A DNA stretch of 64,000 nucleotides from Bacteroides nordii WAL 11050 = JCM 12987 (GCA_000613465.1 BAJA01000029.1:1-64000); one strand, 5' to 3'; positions 37,017-45,823 are shown, counted from the first letter of the stretch. The notes: a model not told the origin generated them from the letters alone. Program-made: numbers and translations.

Positions 37017-37907
37017 TTATCTTTTTTGATATTCCTGTGGTGTCATTCCCGTTCTTCTCTTGAAGAATTTGCAAAAGAAAGAGGGATTGGGGAAATTCAA
37101 TTCATCAGCAATTTGATAAACCATTAAGTTACTATGTTTTAGTAAGACTTGAGCTTCGAGCGTGACGGCCTGATTAATCCATTCCATTACCGTCTGTTGG
37201 CTTACTTGTCGTATGACGGTATTCAGATAACGAGGGGTAAGGCAGAGTTTATCTGCATAGAAACTTACGGTACGTTCTTTTTTATTGTACTCGTTGACCA
37301 GAGCAATAAACCGGCGGAATAATTCTTCCTGGTGTGAGGGCGATTGGTTGATGCTGCTTTGGTTCTTTTTTTGTATATACCTTATATTATATAGAAGCGC
37401 TGTAAGCAGATGCTGTACTACTTCTTTCCGGAAAGTGGATTCTTGTACTGTTTCCCAGATCAGTGAGAAGTACATTCCCATTTCGTCCCATTCTTTATTC
37501 GTCAGTTTTATCACGATACCCTGTTTCATATATGAATCGGTCAGATCTTCTCTGTGGGGAACAGGCAAAAAAATGTTACTTGCTACAATCACTTGAAAAT
37601 CATAGTCGGGGGAAAAGCTTATCACCTGAATGATGGAGTCCGGTGGGGTGATAATTATCATTTCCGGAAAAGCATCGTATTCTATCAGATTGACTGATAT
37701 ACGGGCTCTTCCTCGTAAGGCGCGGATAATCCGTCCCTCTTTGGTACGGTAGGGTTGTCCTATTTTAAAGAGATAGCTATCTAATCCGGCAAAACTAATG
37801 ACGATACCAAAATCGGGATTTATATACCTATACTCATTGTTACGTGCAATTTGGGTATGTTTTAGTAAGTCGAGTGCCAGTTCGAGAGGCTTATTCTTTT
37901 CTTCCAT
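37017..37907 (-). CDS. AraC-family transcriptional regulator
   Basis: A 296-residue cytoplasmic regulator. The N-terminal 170 residues are a cupin-like sensing domain with no membrane segment. The C-terminal 100 residues carry two helix-turn-helix units: VSFYADKLCLTPRYLNTVIR, then YQIADELNFPNPSFFCKFFK, ending with GMTPQEYQKR, the classic AraC end. It is transcribed away from the TolC-HlyD-ABC exporter and most likely controls it. A -7 box is found for each direction in the 190-bp gap. Confidence 0.92.
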   Translation of the reverse strand: MEEKNKPLELALDLLKHTQIARNNEYRYINPDFGIVISFAGLDSYLFKIGQPYRTKEGRIIRALRGRARISVNLIEYDAFPEMIIITPPDSIIQVISFSPDYDFQVIVASNIFLPVPHREDLTDSYMKQGIVIKLTNKEWDEMGMYFSLIWETVQESTFRKEVVQHLLTALLYNIRYIQKKNQSSINQSPSHQEELFRRFIALVNEYNKKERTVSFYADKLCLTPRYLNTVIRQVSQQTVMEWINQAVTLEAQVLLKHSNLMVYQIADELNFPNPSFFCKFFKRRTGMTPQEYQKR

Positions 37908-37934
37908 AACAGACAGGAGTTGTTGTATTTTTCA

Positions 37935-37942
37935 CAAAGATA
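37935..37942 (-). promoter_or_regulatory. -7 box for the AraC-type regulator
   Basis: TATCTTTG on the minus strand (CAAAGATA on the plus), 27 bp before the regulator start. Confidence 0.65.
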
Positions 37943-38061
37943 CAATATGAAGATAAGACTACATTGTAATCTACAGGTGAATTTTATTCAAATCTGTTCA
38001 TTATCGAACTAATGGGACATCATTGCAAACTATTGGAACCTGGTTGCATGTTCTATTTACC

Positions 38062-38069
38062 TATCTTTG
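38062..38069 (+). promoter_or_regulatory. -7 box for the ABC exporter operon
   Basis: TATCTTTG followed by CAG, 29 bp before the TolC-like start at 38099; supports that start over an upstream in-frame ATG at 38012, which would precede the promoter. Confidence 0.7.
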
Positions 38070-38098
38070 CAGAAAAGAAATTAATAGAGAAGAAGAAT

Positions 38099-39355
38099 AT
38101 GAAACGAATGATTCTTTCATTATCATTTCTGCTGGCTGTATCGTGTATGTACGGACAGATAACTTTGGAAGAGTGTCGGCAGAAAACGCAGGACAACTAT
38201 CCGTTAGTGAGGCAGTATGGTCTTATAGAAAAAACTAAAGAGTATAATCTGAATAATGCTTCGAAAGGATATCTGCCGCAGTTTGCCCTTTCGGCAAAGG
38301 CCAGTTATCAGAGTGATGTGACCGAACTTCCTGTAAAAATTCCCGGAATAGATATTAAAGGTCAGCCCAAGGATCAGTATCAGGTGATGTTAGAGCTGAA
38401 ACAGAACATTTGGGATGGTGGAGAGATACATACTAAAAAAGAGATGACCCTTGCGTCTTCTGATGTGGAACGGGAGAAGTTGAATGTAGAGATGTATGCT
38501 CTGAATGAGAGAGTAGATCAATTGTATTTCAGTATTCTCTTGTTGGATGAACAGCTTATACAAAATCAGCTTTTGCAAGACGAACTGGAGCGTAGTTTCC
38601 GGCAGATCAGTGCTTATATGGAGAATGGAATAGCCAGTCAGTCTGATCTTGATGCTGTAAAAGTGGAACAGTTGAATACCCGGCAGAAGCGGGTGGAGCT
38701 TTCCGCTTCGAGACAGGCCTATGTACAGATGCTGGCATTACTGACAGGGGAGGATCTGACGGAAAATACCACGTTGAAGAAACCTGTGGAAAGTGAGGTA
38801 TCTCCTTTGGGAGATATACGTCGTCCGGAATTGATATGGTTTGATGCACAAAATCAACGTTTGCAAATACAGGAAGAAGCATTGAAAACAGGTTATATGC
38901 CTCGTTTCGGACTTTTTGTACAGGGAGCTTATGGCAATCCCGGATTGAATATGCTGAAAGATGAGTTTTCTCCTTTTTATGTAGCAGGAGTACGGTTGTC
39001 GTGGAACTTCGGGAGTTTATATACATTGCGAAATGATAAAAAACTGATATCGACCAATAAGCAGCAATTGCAAAACAACCGGGATGTCTTTCTTTTTAAT
39101 ACCCGCCTGCAAGCTACCCAACAAAACAGTGGTATTGTTTCTATGCGGAAACAGATGCAGGATGATGAAGAGATTATTCGTCTGCGCACTAATATCCGTC
39201 TGGCAGCTGAAGCAAAAGTGGCAAACGGTACACTGACTGTTACGGATCTGTTACGTGAGATTACTTCAGAGAGTATGGCACGGCAGACCAAAGCTCTACA
39301 CGAAATTCAATTGCTGATGAATATCTGGAAACTAAAATATACCATTAATTTATAA
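38099..39355 (+). CDS. TolC-family outer-membrane efflux protein
   Basis: A 418-residue outer-membrane channel with signal peptide MKRMILSLSFLLAVSCMYGQ. Two OEP repeats are seen: ITLEECRQKTQDNYPLVRQY opens the first, and RRPELIWFDAQNQRLQIQEE opens the second. The C-terminal coiled coil ends SMARQTKALHEIQLLMNIWK. It heads a five-gene operon (TolC, HlyD, ABC ATPase, two permeases), the arrangement of YbhGFSR-type exporters. Likely exports small toxic molecules or drugs; the substrate is unknown. Confidence 0.92.
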   Translation: MKRMILSLSFLLAVSCMYGQITLEECRQKTQDNYPLVRQYGLIEKTKEYNLNNASKGYLPQFALSAKASYQSDVTELPVKIPGIDIKGQPKDQYQVMLELKQNIWDGGEIHTKKEMTLASSDVEREKLNVEMYALNERVDQLYFSILLLDEQLIQNQLLQDELERSFRQISAYMENGIASQSDLDAVKVEQLNTRQKRVELSASRQAYVQMLALLTGEDLTENTTLKKPVESEVSPLGDIRRPELIWFDAQNQRLQIQEEALKTGYMPRFGLFVQGAYGNPGLNMLKDEFSPFYVAGVRLSWNFGSLYTLRNDKKLISTNKQQLQNNRDVFLFNTRLQATQQNSGIVSMRKQMQDDEEIIRLRTNIRLAAEAKVANGTLTVTDLLREITSESMARQTKALHEIQLLMNIWKLKYTINL

Positions 39356-39367
39356 AATAGCCCTGTT

Positions 39368-40267
39368 ATGAAACGAATGAAATTTATAGGATTTTCTTCC
39401 CTACTGTTTATAGCTGCTGCTTGTGGAAGCGGTAGTCCCGATTATGATGCTACCGGAACATTTGAAACAACCGAAGTACTCGTGTCTTCCGAAGCAACCG
39501 GTAAATTATTGAGTCTGGAAGTAGAAGAAGGCACACCTGTAAAAGCCGGTCAGCAGGTGGGACTTGTAGATACTGTTCAGCTTTATCTGAAGAAGATACA
39601 ATTGGAAGCTAATGTGAAGTCGGTAGAAGATCAGCGACCTGATATCCTGAAACAGGTAGCTGCTTTAAAAGAACAGATTGTCACTGCCGAACGTGAGAAA
39701 CGTCGTGTTGAAAATCTGTTGAAGGCGGGAGCTGCCAATCAAAAACAACTGGATGATGCGGATGCACATCTTTCTGTACTTCAACGGCAATTGATTGCCC
39801 AGGGTTCAACCTTGCTCAACAGCCGGCAAAGCCTTACGTGGCAAAGTTCTTCAGTAGGTATTCAGGTGGCACAGATAGAAGATCAATTAATGAAATGCCA
39901 TATTACATCTCCTCTTAATGGGATGGTTCTTGCCAAATATGCCGAAGCCGGTGAGCTGGCTACTATGGGGAAACCCTTGTTTAAAGTGGCGGATATGGAA
40001 CAGATGTATATTCGTGCCTATATAACCTCTGAACAGCTTTCACAGGTGAAACTTGGACAGAAGGCGACTGTATTTTCAGACTACGGCAATGATACCCGAA
40101 AAGAGTATCCGGGAGTTGTTACCTGGATATCTGACCGTTCGGAATTTACCCCTAAGACCATCCTTACTAAAGATGAGCGTGCTAATTTAGTATATGCAGT
40201 GAAGATATCCGTGAAGAATGACGGGTACTTGAAAATAGGGATGTATGGAGGAGTTTGTTTTAATTGA
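39368..40267 (+). CDS. HlyD-family membrane fusion protein (lipoprotein)
   Basis: A 299-residue periplasmic adaptor. Lipoprotein signal with IAAACGSG as the lipobox region. Lipoyl halves: VLVSSEATGKLLSLEVEEGT and CHITSPLNGMVLAKYAEAGE; between them a helical hairpin (AALKEQIVTAEREKRRVENL). The beta-barrel domain follows (AYITSEQLSQVKLGQKATVF) and the protein ends at KIGMYGGVCFN. It starts 12 bp after the TolC gene and should join it to the ABC permeases. Confidence 0.92.
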   Translation: MKRMKFIGFSSLLFIAAACGSGSPDYDATGTFETTEVLVSSEATGKLLSLEVEEGTPVKAGQQVGLVDTVQLYLKKIQLEANVKSVEDQRPDILKQVAALKEQIVTAEREKRRVENLLKAGAANQKQLDDADAHLSVLQRQLIAQGSTLLNSRQSLTWQSSSVGIQVAQIEDQLMKCHITSPLNGMVLAKYAEAGELATMGKPLFKVADMEQMYIRAYITSEQLSQVKLGQKATVFSDYGNDTRKEYPGVVTWISDRSEFTPKTILTKDERANLVYAVKISVKNDGYLKIGMYGGVCFN

Positions 40268-40315
40268 AAATGGAAAGTTGAAAGTTGAAAATGAGAGTTG
40301 AAAGTTGTGGGAAAT
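40264..40315. repeat. Heptamer-type repeat (AAAGTTGA) in exporter operon
   Basis: GAAAGTTGAAAGTTGAAAAT followed by GAGAGTTGAAAGTTG: a 7-nt unit AGTTGAA repeated between the HlyD gene and the ABC ATPase gene. The same word in reverse (TTTCAACTCCCAACT) occurs inside the second permease gene at 43497-43530. Confidence 0.7.
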
Positions 40316-40330
40316 AGAAAAAGTTAGGAG

Positions 40331-41791
40331 ATGGAGATGGAAGTAGTGGTAGATAATATAAGCAAACGTTATGGGAAGGTGGAGGCGCTTCGTGGAGTTT
40401 CTTTTGCTGTGAAACCCGGTGAACTTTTTGGACTTATTGGTCCGGACGGAGCAGGGAAGAGTACACTGTTTCGTATACTTACTACTTTATTGCTTGCCGA
40501 TGAAGGTACGGCTACTGTAGGTGGAGCGGATGTGGTGAAAGATTATAAAGAGATTCGCCGGAAAGTAGGTTATATGCCCGGTGGGTTTTCACTTTACCAG
40601 GACCTGACGGTGGAAGAGAACCTGAACTTTTTTGCTACCGTTTTTCACACTACAATAGAAGAAAATTATGATTTGGTGAAGGATATCTATCAGCAGATAG
40701 AACCTTTTAAGAAACGTCGTGCAGGAGCATTGTCGGGGGGAATGAAACAGAAACTTGCATTAAGCTGTGCTTTGATTCATAAACCGGATATTCTTTTTCT
40801 GGATGAACCTACTACCGGAGTCGATCCTGTTTCCCGCAAAGAGTTTTGGGAAATGCTGCGTCGTCTCAAAGAGCAGGGTATTACTATTATAGCCTCTACG
40901 CCTATCATGGATGAAGCCCGTCAGTGTGACCGGATCGCATTTATCAACGAAGGACAAATACATGGCATTGATACTCCGGAATGTATCCTTCGGGAATTTG
41001 CCCATATCCTGTGTCCACCGGGATTGGAACGGGAGGAGTTGCGTCATAAAGGCGAAACTGTTATCGAAGTTGATAACCTCTGTAAGCGTTTTGGTACGTT
41101 TACCGCTGTAGATCATATCTCGTTTCAGGTAAATCGTGGTGAAATTTTTGGTTTCCTGGGCGCCAATGGTGCCGGAAAGACAACTGCTATGCGTATGCTT
41201 TGCGGACTAAGTAAACCGACTTTCGGCAGTGGTAGGGTAGCCGGATTTGATCTTTTCACTCAGTCTGAAGAAATTAAGAAAAATATAGGCTATATGAGTC
41301 AGAAGTTTTCTTTGTACGAGGATCTTAAAGTCTGGGAAAACATTCGCCTCTTTGCCGGTATATATGGTATGAAAGAGAGGGAGATAGCTAATAAAACCGA
41401 TGAGTTATTGGAACGTCTTGGTTTTACTGCCGAACGTGAGACGCTTGTGAAAAGCCTCCCCCTGGGATGGAAACAAAAACTGGCCTTTTCAGTCTCTATT
41501 TTTCATGAACCGAAGATTGTTTTTTTAGATGAGCCGACCGGAGGAGTAGATCCTGCCACCCGCCGTCAATTCTGGGAACTCATTTATCAGGCTGCCGACC
41601 GTGGTATAACCGTCTTTGTTACCACCCATTATATGGATGAGGCTGAGTATTGTGACCGTGTTTCTATTATGGTGGATGGACGTATTGAAGCTCTTGATAC
41701 TCCCCGTGAACTCAAAGAGAAGTTCCATGCGCAAACAATGGATGACGTATTTCAACAATTGGCTCGTAAGGCCGTTCGTAAAGCAGATTAA
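40331..41791 (+). CDS. ABC exporter ATPase, two fused nucleotide-binding domains
   Basis: A 486-residue protein with two complete ABC domains in tandem (YbhF-like). NBD1: Walker A GPDGAGKST, signature LSGGMKQKLALSCAL, Walker B ILFLDEPTTGVDP; its His-switch position reads TIIASTPIMDEA, lacking the usual His. NBD2: Walker A GANGAGKTT, signature LPLGWKQKLAFSVS (degenerate), Walker B IVFLDEPTGGVDP, His switch FVTTHYMDEAEYC. Each domain has one altered element, so the two ATP sites are probably unequal. It drives the two downstream permeases. Confidence 0.93.
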   Translation: MEMEVVVDNISKRYGKVEALRGVSFAVKPGELFGLIGPDGAGKSTLFRILTTLLLADEGTATVGGADVVKDYKEIRRKVGYMPGGFSLYQDLTVEENLNFFATVFHTTIEENYDLVKDIYQQIEPFKKRRAGALSGGMKQKLALSCALIHKPDILFLDEPTTGVDPVSRKEFWEMLRRLKEQGITIIASTPIMDEARQCDRIAFINEGQIHGIDTPECILREFAHILCPPGLEREELRHKGETVIEVDNLCKRFGTFTAVDHISFQVNRGEIFGFLGANGAGKTTAMRMLCGLSKPTFGSGRVAGFDLFTQSEEIKKNIGYMSQKFSLYEDLKVWENIRLFAGIYGMKEREIANKTDELLERLGFTAERETLVKSLPLGWKQKLAFSVSIFHEPKIVFLDEPTGGVDPATRRQFWELIYQAADRGITVFVTTHYMDEAEYCDRVSIMVDGRIEALDTPRELKEKFHAQTMDDVFQQLARKAVRKAD

Positions 41792-41794
41792 ATT

Positions 41795-42897
41795 ATGAAA
41801 CAGTTTTTTGCCTTTGTAAGAAAAGAATTTTATCATATTTTCCGTGACCGGAGAACGATGCTAATCCTTTTGGGTATGCCTGTCGTTCAGATTATCCTCT
41901 TTGGTTTTGCTATCTCTACAGAGGTGAAAAATGTGCGGGTGGTGGTGCTTGATCCCAGTAATGATGTGATGACTCGTCGTATTGTAGACCGTATCGGTGC
42001 CAGCGAATACTTTAGGATGGAGCGCATGATACACTCTCCGGAAGAGTTGGAAGCGATTTTTCGTGAAGGAGATGCCGATCTGGCTATTGTATTTAGTACC
42101 CGTTTTGCTGATGGCATTTATAGCGGTGACTCACAAATACAGCTTGTGGCCGATGCTACTGATCCCAATATGGCAACTACCCGAACGAACTATGCTGCCG
42201 GTATCATTGCTTCCGTACAGCAGGAAATGCTGCCTCCGGGCGTGTCGGTTGCCACTATTGTGCCGGATGTGAAATTGCTCTATAATCCGCAGATGAAGAG
42301 TACTTATAATTTTGTACCTGGTGTGATGGGGCTTATACTTATGCTGATTTGTGCGATGATGACTTCTATTTCGATTGTTCGTGAGAAGGAAACCGGTACG
42401 ATGGAAATTTTGCTGGTCTCTCCGGTGAAACCGCTTTTCGTTATTTTGTCAAAGGCAGTACCTTATTTTGTATTGTCGTTCATCAACCTGGTCACTATTC
42501 TGTTGCTGTCAGTTTATGTACTGCATGTGCCGGTAGCAGGCAGCCTGTTTTGGTTGATAACGGTGTCTTTGTTATTTATATTCGTGTCGTTGGCATTAGG
42601 CTACTCATCTCTTCTGTGACACGGACACAGGTGGCTGCCATGCTTGCTTCGGGGTTGATACTGATGATGCCGACAATGATTCTTTCCGGTATGATTTTTC
42701 CTATAGAGAGTATGCCGTTGGTGTTGCAGATTATTTCTGATATATTGCCTGCCCGTTGGTATATTCAGGCTGTTCGTAAACTGATGATTGAAGGGGTGGA
42801 TATTACGCTGGTTTTGAAAGAAGTAGGCATTCTGGCATTAATGGCAGCAGTACTGATAACGATTAGTTTTAAAAAGTTTAAAAATAGATTGGAATGA
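41795..42897 (+). CDS. ABC-2 type exporter permease 1 (frameshift)
   Basis: About 368 residues with the ABC-2 layout: one N-terminal helix (MLILLGMPVVQIILFGFAIS), a large extracytoplasmic domain, then five C-terminal helices beginning VPGVMGLILMLICAMMTSIS. The frame stops at 42619 after LALGYSSLL. One more C at about 42600 (TTAGGCTAC to TTAGGCCTAC) gives LALGLLISSVTRTQVAAMLA and continues to 42897. It starts 3 bp after the ATPase gene. Pairs with the second permease. Confidence 0.88.
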
Positions 42898-42995
42898 TAG
42901 ATCAACCAGGGAGAATTAACCAATATAATTAACCAACTAAAACGTGCCAGCCAATTGGTACATTATCACATTGGCATATTGACACATTATTGAAT
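42898..42995. repeat. Repeat-like spacer between the two permease genes
   Basis: Contains TTAACCAATATAATTAACCA (direct repeat TTAACCA) and a run of related words (CACATTGGCATATTGACACA). Such spacers are common between Bacteroides genes. No gene is seen; the start of permease 2 is placed at ATG 42996 rather than TTG 42990. Confidence 0.5.
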
Positions 42996-44162
42996 ATGAT
43001 AAAGTTTCTCATAGAAAAAGAATTCAAGCAGTTGTTTCGCAACTCCTTTCTTCCGCGTCTCATACTTGTTTTTCCTTGTATGATTATGATTCTGATGCCT
43101 TGGGCTATGAATCTGGAGATACGGAATGTTTCTCTCAATATTGTAGACAATGATCATTCTGTTACTTCTCGCCGGTTGGTTGATAAGATTTCCGCTTCTA
43201 CTTATTTTCGTCTGACAGCGCTTCCTGATTCTTATGATGAGGCGTTAAAGAACGTGGAAGCTGGTGATGCCGATATTATTCTTGAAATCCCGCGTGATTT
43301 TGAAAAGGATTGTACTGTAGGGCGTAGTCCTCACGTTCTCATTGCTGCTAATGCAGTGAATGGTACCAAGGGTGGTCTTGGCGGCTCTTATCTATCTAAT
43401 ATCATTCAAAGTTATGCTTCTGAAGTAGTGGCGCTTCCCGCAGTGCTTCCTGCACGGGGAGATACGCCGGGCGATGTAAGTGGCATGGTGAATTCCCAAC
43501 TTTCAACTCCCAACTCCCAACCTTCAACTAACTATACAACTCTCAATTTATTCAATCCTAACCTTAATTATAAATTGTTCATGATCCCGGCTCTTATGGT
43601 AATGTTGCTTACCCTTATTTGTGGCTTTTTACCTGCTCTCAACATTGTCAGTGAGAAGGAAGTTGGTACTATTGAGCAAATAAATGTTACGCCAGTAGGT
43701 AAATTTACTTTTATTCTGGCAAAGCTCTTTCCGTATTGGCTCATTGGTTTTGTGGTACTTACCATTTGTTTCATTCTGGCCTGGTTACTTTACGGTATCT
43801 TGCCTGTCGGACATTTTCTTGTAATTTACTTTTTCGCTATTCTTTTCGTCCTTTCCATGTCCGGATTGGGACTGGTTATCTCCAATCATTCTGCTACCAT
43901 GCAACAAGCTATGTTTGTTATGTGGTTTTGTATGCTAATTTTTATTCTTATGAGTGGGTTGTTTACTCCTATTAGCAGTATGCCGGAATGGGCACAGGCG
44001 ATTACTATCTTCAATCCGTTAAAGTATTTAATGCAGGTAATGCGTATGGTTTATCTGAAGGGGAGTGGTTTTACGGATATGTTACCACAATTGGGAGCAT
44101 TATTGGCATTTGTTTTATTTTTTAATGTATGGGCTGTACGAAGCTATCGAAAGAGGGCGTAG
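42996..44162 (+). CDS. ABC-2 type exporter permease 2, with in-frame repeat insertion
   Basis: About 388 residues starting MIKFLIEKEFKQLFRNSFLP. N-terminal helix (LILVFPCMIMILMPWAMNLE), large extracytoplasmic domain, then five helices (MIPALMVMLLTLICGFLPAL onward). Near residue 165-185 the domain contains a low-complexity segment NSQLSTPNSQPSTN encoded by a heptamer repeat like the intergenic one at 40264. The insertion keeps the frame and lies in an external loop before the membrane domain, so the protein is probably functional. Last gene of the exporter operon; a shared terminator follows. Confidence 0.9.
   Translation: MIKFLIEKEFKQLFRNSFLPRLILVFPCMIMILMPWAMNLEIRNVSLNIVDNDHSVTSRRLVDKISASTYFRLTALPDSYDEALKNVEAGDADIILEIPRDFEKDCTVGRSPHVLIAANAVNGTKGGLGGSYLSNIIQSYASEVVALPAVLPARGDTPGDVSGMVNSQLSTPNSQPSTNYTTLNLFNPNLNYKLFMIPALMVMLLTLICGFLPALNIVSEKEVGTIEQINVTPVGKFTFILAKLFPYWLIGFVVLTICFILAWLLYGILPVGHFLVIYFFAILFVLSMSGLGLVISNHSATMQQAMFVMWFCMLIFILMSGLFTPISSMPEWAQAITIFNPLKYLMQVMRMVYLKGSGFTDMLPQLGALLAFVLFFNVWAVRSYRKRA
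43489..43540. repeat. Heptamer repeat inside the permease 2 gene
   Basis: CCCAACTTTCAACTCCCAAC then TCCCAACCTTCAACT: units of 7 nt (TCCCAAC/TTTCAAC), inverse of the AAAGTTGA spacer repeat at 40264. Encodes the Ser/Pro/Asn-rich segment in the external loop. Confidence 0.75.
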
Positions 44163-44195
44163 GTTTCACTTGTTTTGTGTAAGAAGTATGATTAA

Positions 44196-44235
44196 AAAAA
44201 GAGGATACCCCTTGAATGAAGTGTATCCTCTTTTT
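44196..44235. terminator. Bidirectional terminator between permease 2 and hsp20
   Basis: A 13-bp stem AAAAAGAGGATAC / GTATCCTCTTTTT with a 14-nt loop, flanked by A and T tracts, between convergent genes. It can stop both transcripts. Confidence 0.88.
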
Positions 44236-44266
44236 ATTTAATTCTATAGTAAAATTTGTCTTATAA

Positions 44267-44695
44267 TTATTTTATCTCGATGGTTCTTTCAGGTTTCTTA
44301 ATCTCTTCTTCGCTAAGCTTTGGAAGTTCAATGGCAAGAACACCATTTTCAACCTGAGCTGAAATCTTTTCTTTGTCTACGTTATCAGGCAAAATCATTG
44401 TTTGCTGGAACTTGGAGTATGAGAACTCACGGCGCAGATAGCGACCGTCTTTCTTTTCTTCCTTGTTTTCTGTTTTCTTCTCCATAGAAATGACGAGATT
44501 ATTATCTTCATCGATACGGATGTTGAAATCTTCCTTCGTCATACCCGGAGCAGCCACTTCTACTTTGTATTCTTTTTCTGATTCGATCACATTAATAGCA
44601 GGTGCAGTAGCATTTGCTTTTACCATCCATTCATTATCAAAGAAATCGTTAAAGATACTTGGTAACCAGTTCTGAGTTCTTCTAACAGGCATCAT
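44267..44695 (-). CDS. Hsp20/alpha-crystallin small heat-shock protein
   Basis: An ATP-independent chaperone that holds unfolded proteins. 142 residues. The N-terminal arm (LPSIFNDFFDNEWM) is followed by the alpha-crystallin domain (PAINVIESEKEYKVEVAAPG, then KEDFNIRIDEDNNLVISMEK) and the conserved A-x-x-x-N-G-V-L element (AQVENGVLAIELPK). The C-terminal tail has an I-x-I type motif (TIEIK). AGGAGA lies before the start. The leader 44696-44939 can fold weakly (TTAATTAATG with CATTAATAATTAA); no gene is seen there. Confidence 0.94.
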   Translation of the reverse strand: MMPVRRTQNWLPSIFNDFFDNEWMVKANATAPAINVIESEKEYKVEVAAPGMTKEDFNIRIDEDNNLVISMEKKTENKEEKKDGRYLRREFSYSKFQQTMILPDNVDKEKISAQVENGVLAIELPKLSEEEIKKPERTIEIK

Positions 44696-44939
44696 AATTT
44701 TAGTCTCCTATCTTTTAGTTAAACATTCGGTTAATTAATGAACTTCCGTTCCGTTTCCGGAACCGTTGTCCATTAATAATTAAGCAAAACATATGCCAAG
44801 GCATTTTTGTTCTTGTGTTTGACTATTTGTCAGAATTGAAGTGCCAAAGTTTCGCTGTTTATGCCATAATGTTACTTGTTTTTGTTTATTTTATATAAGA
44901 TAGATAGATTTTTGTTTTTTCTCCTATTGTTTTATTAGC

Positions 44940-45398
44940 TTAAACCGTATCCTCAATACTTTTTTTTTCTTCATCATAATCGTGACTGATGATTTTGAAT
45001 GTATCTATTTCAGAGGTATTTTCTACATGTAGTCCGATGCAGGCACAAGCATCATAATTTCCTATACGGACAATGCGTAGAGTTTCACTTGCATCTTCCG
45101 GCAGCTTACTAAGGTCTACGATGTCTTTAGCTTCTTCTTTGGGCATGAATTCAATTGTTACAGGGAGATGTTGATTGATAACTTCATTTACTTTATCTTC
45201 TACAGCCTGTATTTGTTCATCAGTAGGGCAGGAAGAAAGTTCGTAGTCACATTTACTTTTTTTCTTTTCTATGTGAGCCGTTCGCGAGCGTGGACAGCCA
45301 AAAGTTTTCACCATGGTTGCGTTCAGAATGTGTTCTACTGAATGCATAGGAGGATACTCCTGCTTATTGTGATCGTTGAGCTGAGGTTGTTGTTCCAT
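44940..45398 (-). CDS. AlaX-like tRNA-editing domain protein
   Basis: A 152-residue soluble protein resembling the second additional domain of alanyl/threonyl-tRNA synthetases, which removes wrong amino acids from tRNA. The zinc ligands are recognisable: HSVEH (HxxxH) near residue 19-23 and CIGLH (CxxxH) near residue 120. In between lies the Cys-containing helix TFGCPRSRTAHIEKKKSKCD. It starts MEQQPQLNDHNKQEYPPMHS. Stand-alone proteins of this kind act in trans; amino-acid specificity cannot be read here. Confidence 0.78.
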   Translation of the reverse strand: MEQQPQLNDHNKQEYPPMHSVEHILNATMVKTFGCPRSRTAHIEKKKSKCDYELSSCPTDEQIQAVEDKVNEVINQHLPVTIEFMPKEEAKDIVDLSKLPEDASETLRIVRIGNYDACACIGLHVENTSEIDTFKIISHDYDEEKKSIEDTV

Positions 45399-45644
45399 AA
45401 TTATTTTAATAGTTTTTTATTCTTGGTATCTTCAACTTACAAATTCTATATATTGATTTATAGTTTTATTTGAATGAAACAATCTGTGTATTTTATCAAT
45501 AGAAGTATGTTAGAATACATTTTGTCTTATTATAATCTTGATAAAGCTTTGAATTTTATTTATATGATAATACTTGGCTGTTTGGAGGAAATATCTGTAT
45601 TGCAAATGTATTACTATTTTTAGAGAAAGCAAACGTATAGACAT

Positions 45645-45706
45645 AAAAAAAGGAGCAACGCCTTGCTCCAACCTTTGTTAACCTTAAATCTAATACTATG
45701 AAAAAC
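45645..45706 (-). ncRNA. Probable small RNA with own promoter and terminator
   Basis: On the minus strand a perfect -7 box TACATTTG (plus 45713-45720) is followed, after a likely start near 45706, by about 60 nt. This carries ATAGTATTAGATTTAAGGTT and AACAAAGG, and ends in the hairpin GGAGCAA-GGCG-TTGCTCC with seven T (plus 45645-45669). There is no sizeable frame. The layout (promoter, short AT-rich body, terminator) between AlaX and uvrB is that of an independent sRNA. From memory the body is of a kind repeated in Bacteroides genomes, where multicopy sRNA families (for example FopS in B. thetaiotaomicron) are known; membership is unproven. Confidence 0.65.
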
Positions 45707-45712
45707 ACATTG

Positions 45713-45720
45713 CAAATGTA
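45713..45720 (-). promoter_or_regulatory. -7 box for the probable small RNA
   Basis: TACATTTG on the minus strand (CAAATGTA on the plus), exact TAnnTTTG match. A second identical box (plus 45603-45610) lies just past the sRNA terminator and could serve the AlaX-like gene with a leader of about 200 nt. Confidence 0.6.
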
Positions 45721-45823
45721 CGGGTTTTCCGGATATTAGCAAATTTAGGGGAAGAAAAAATATGTTTTATAACATTGATTAATACTTTTCTTATTGAATT
45801 CTATTTTTATTAAGAGTTTCTGC

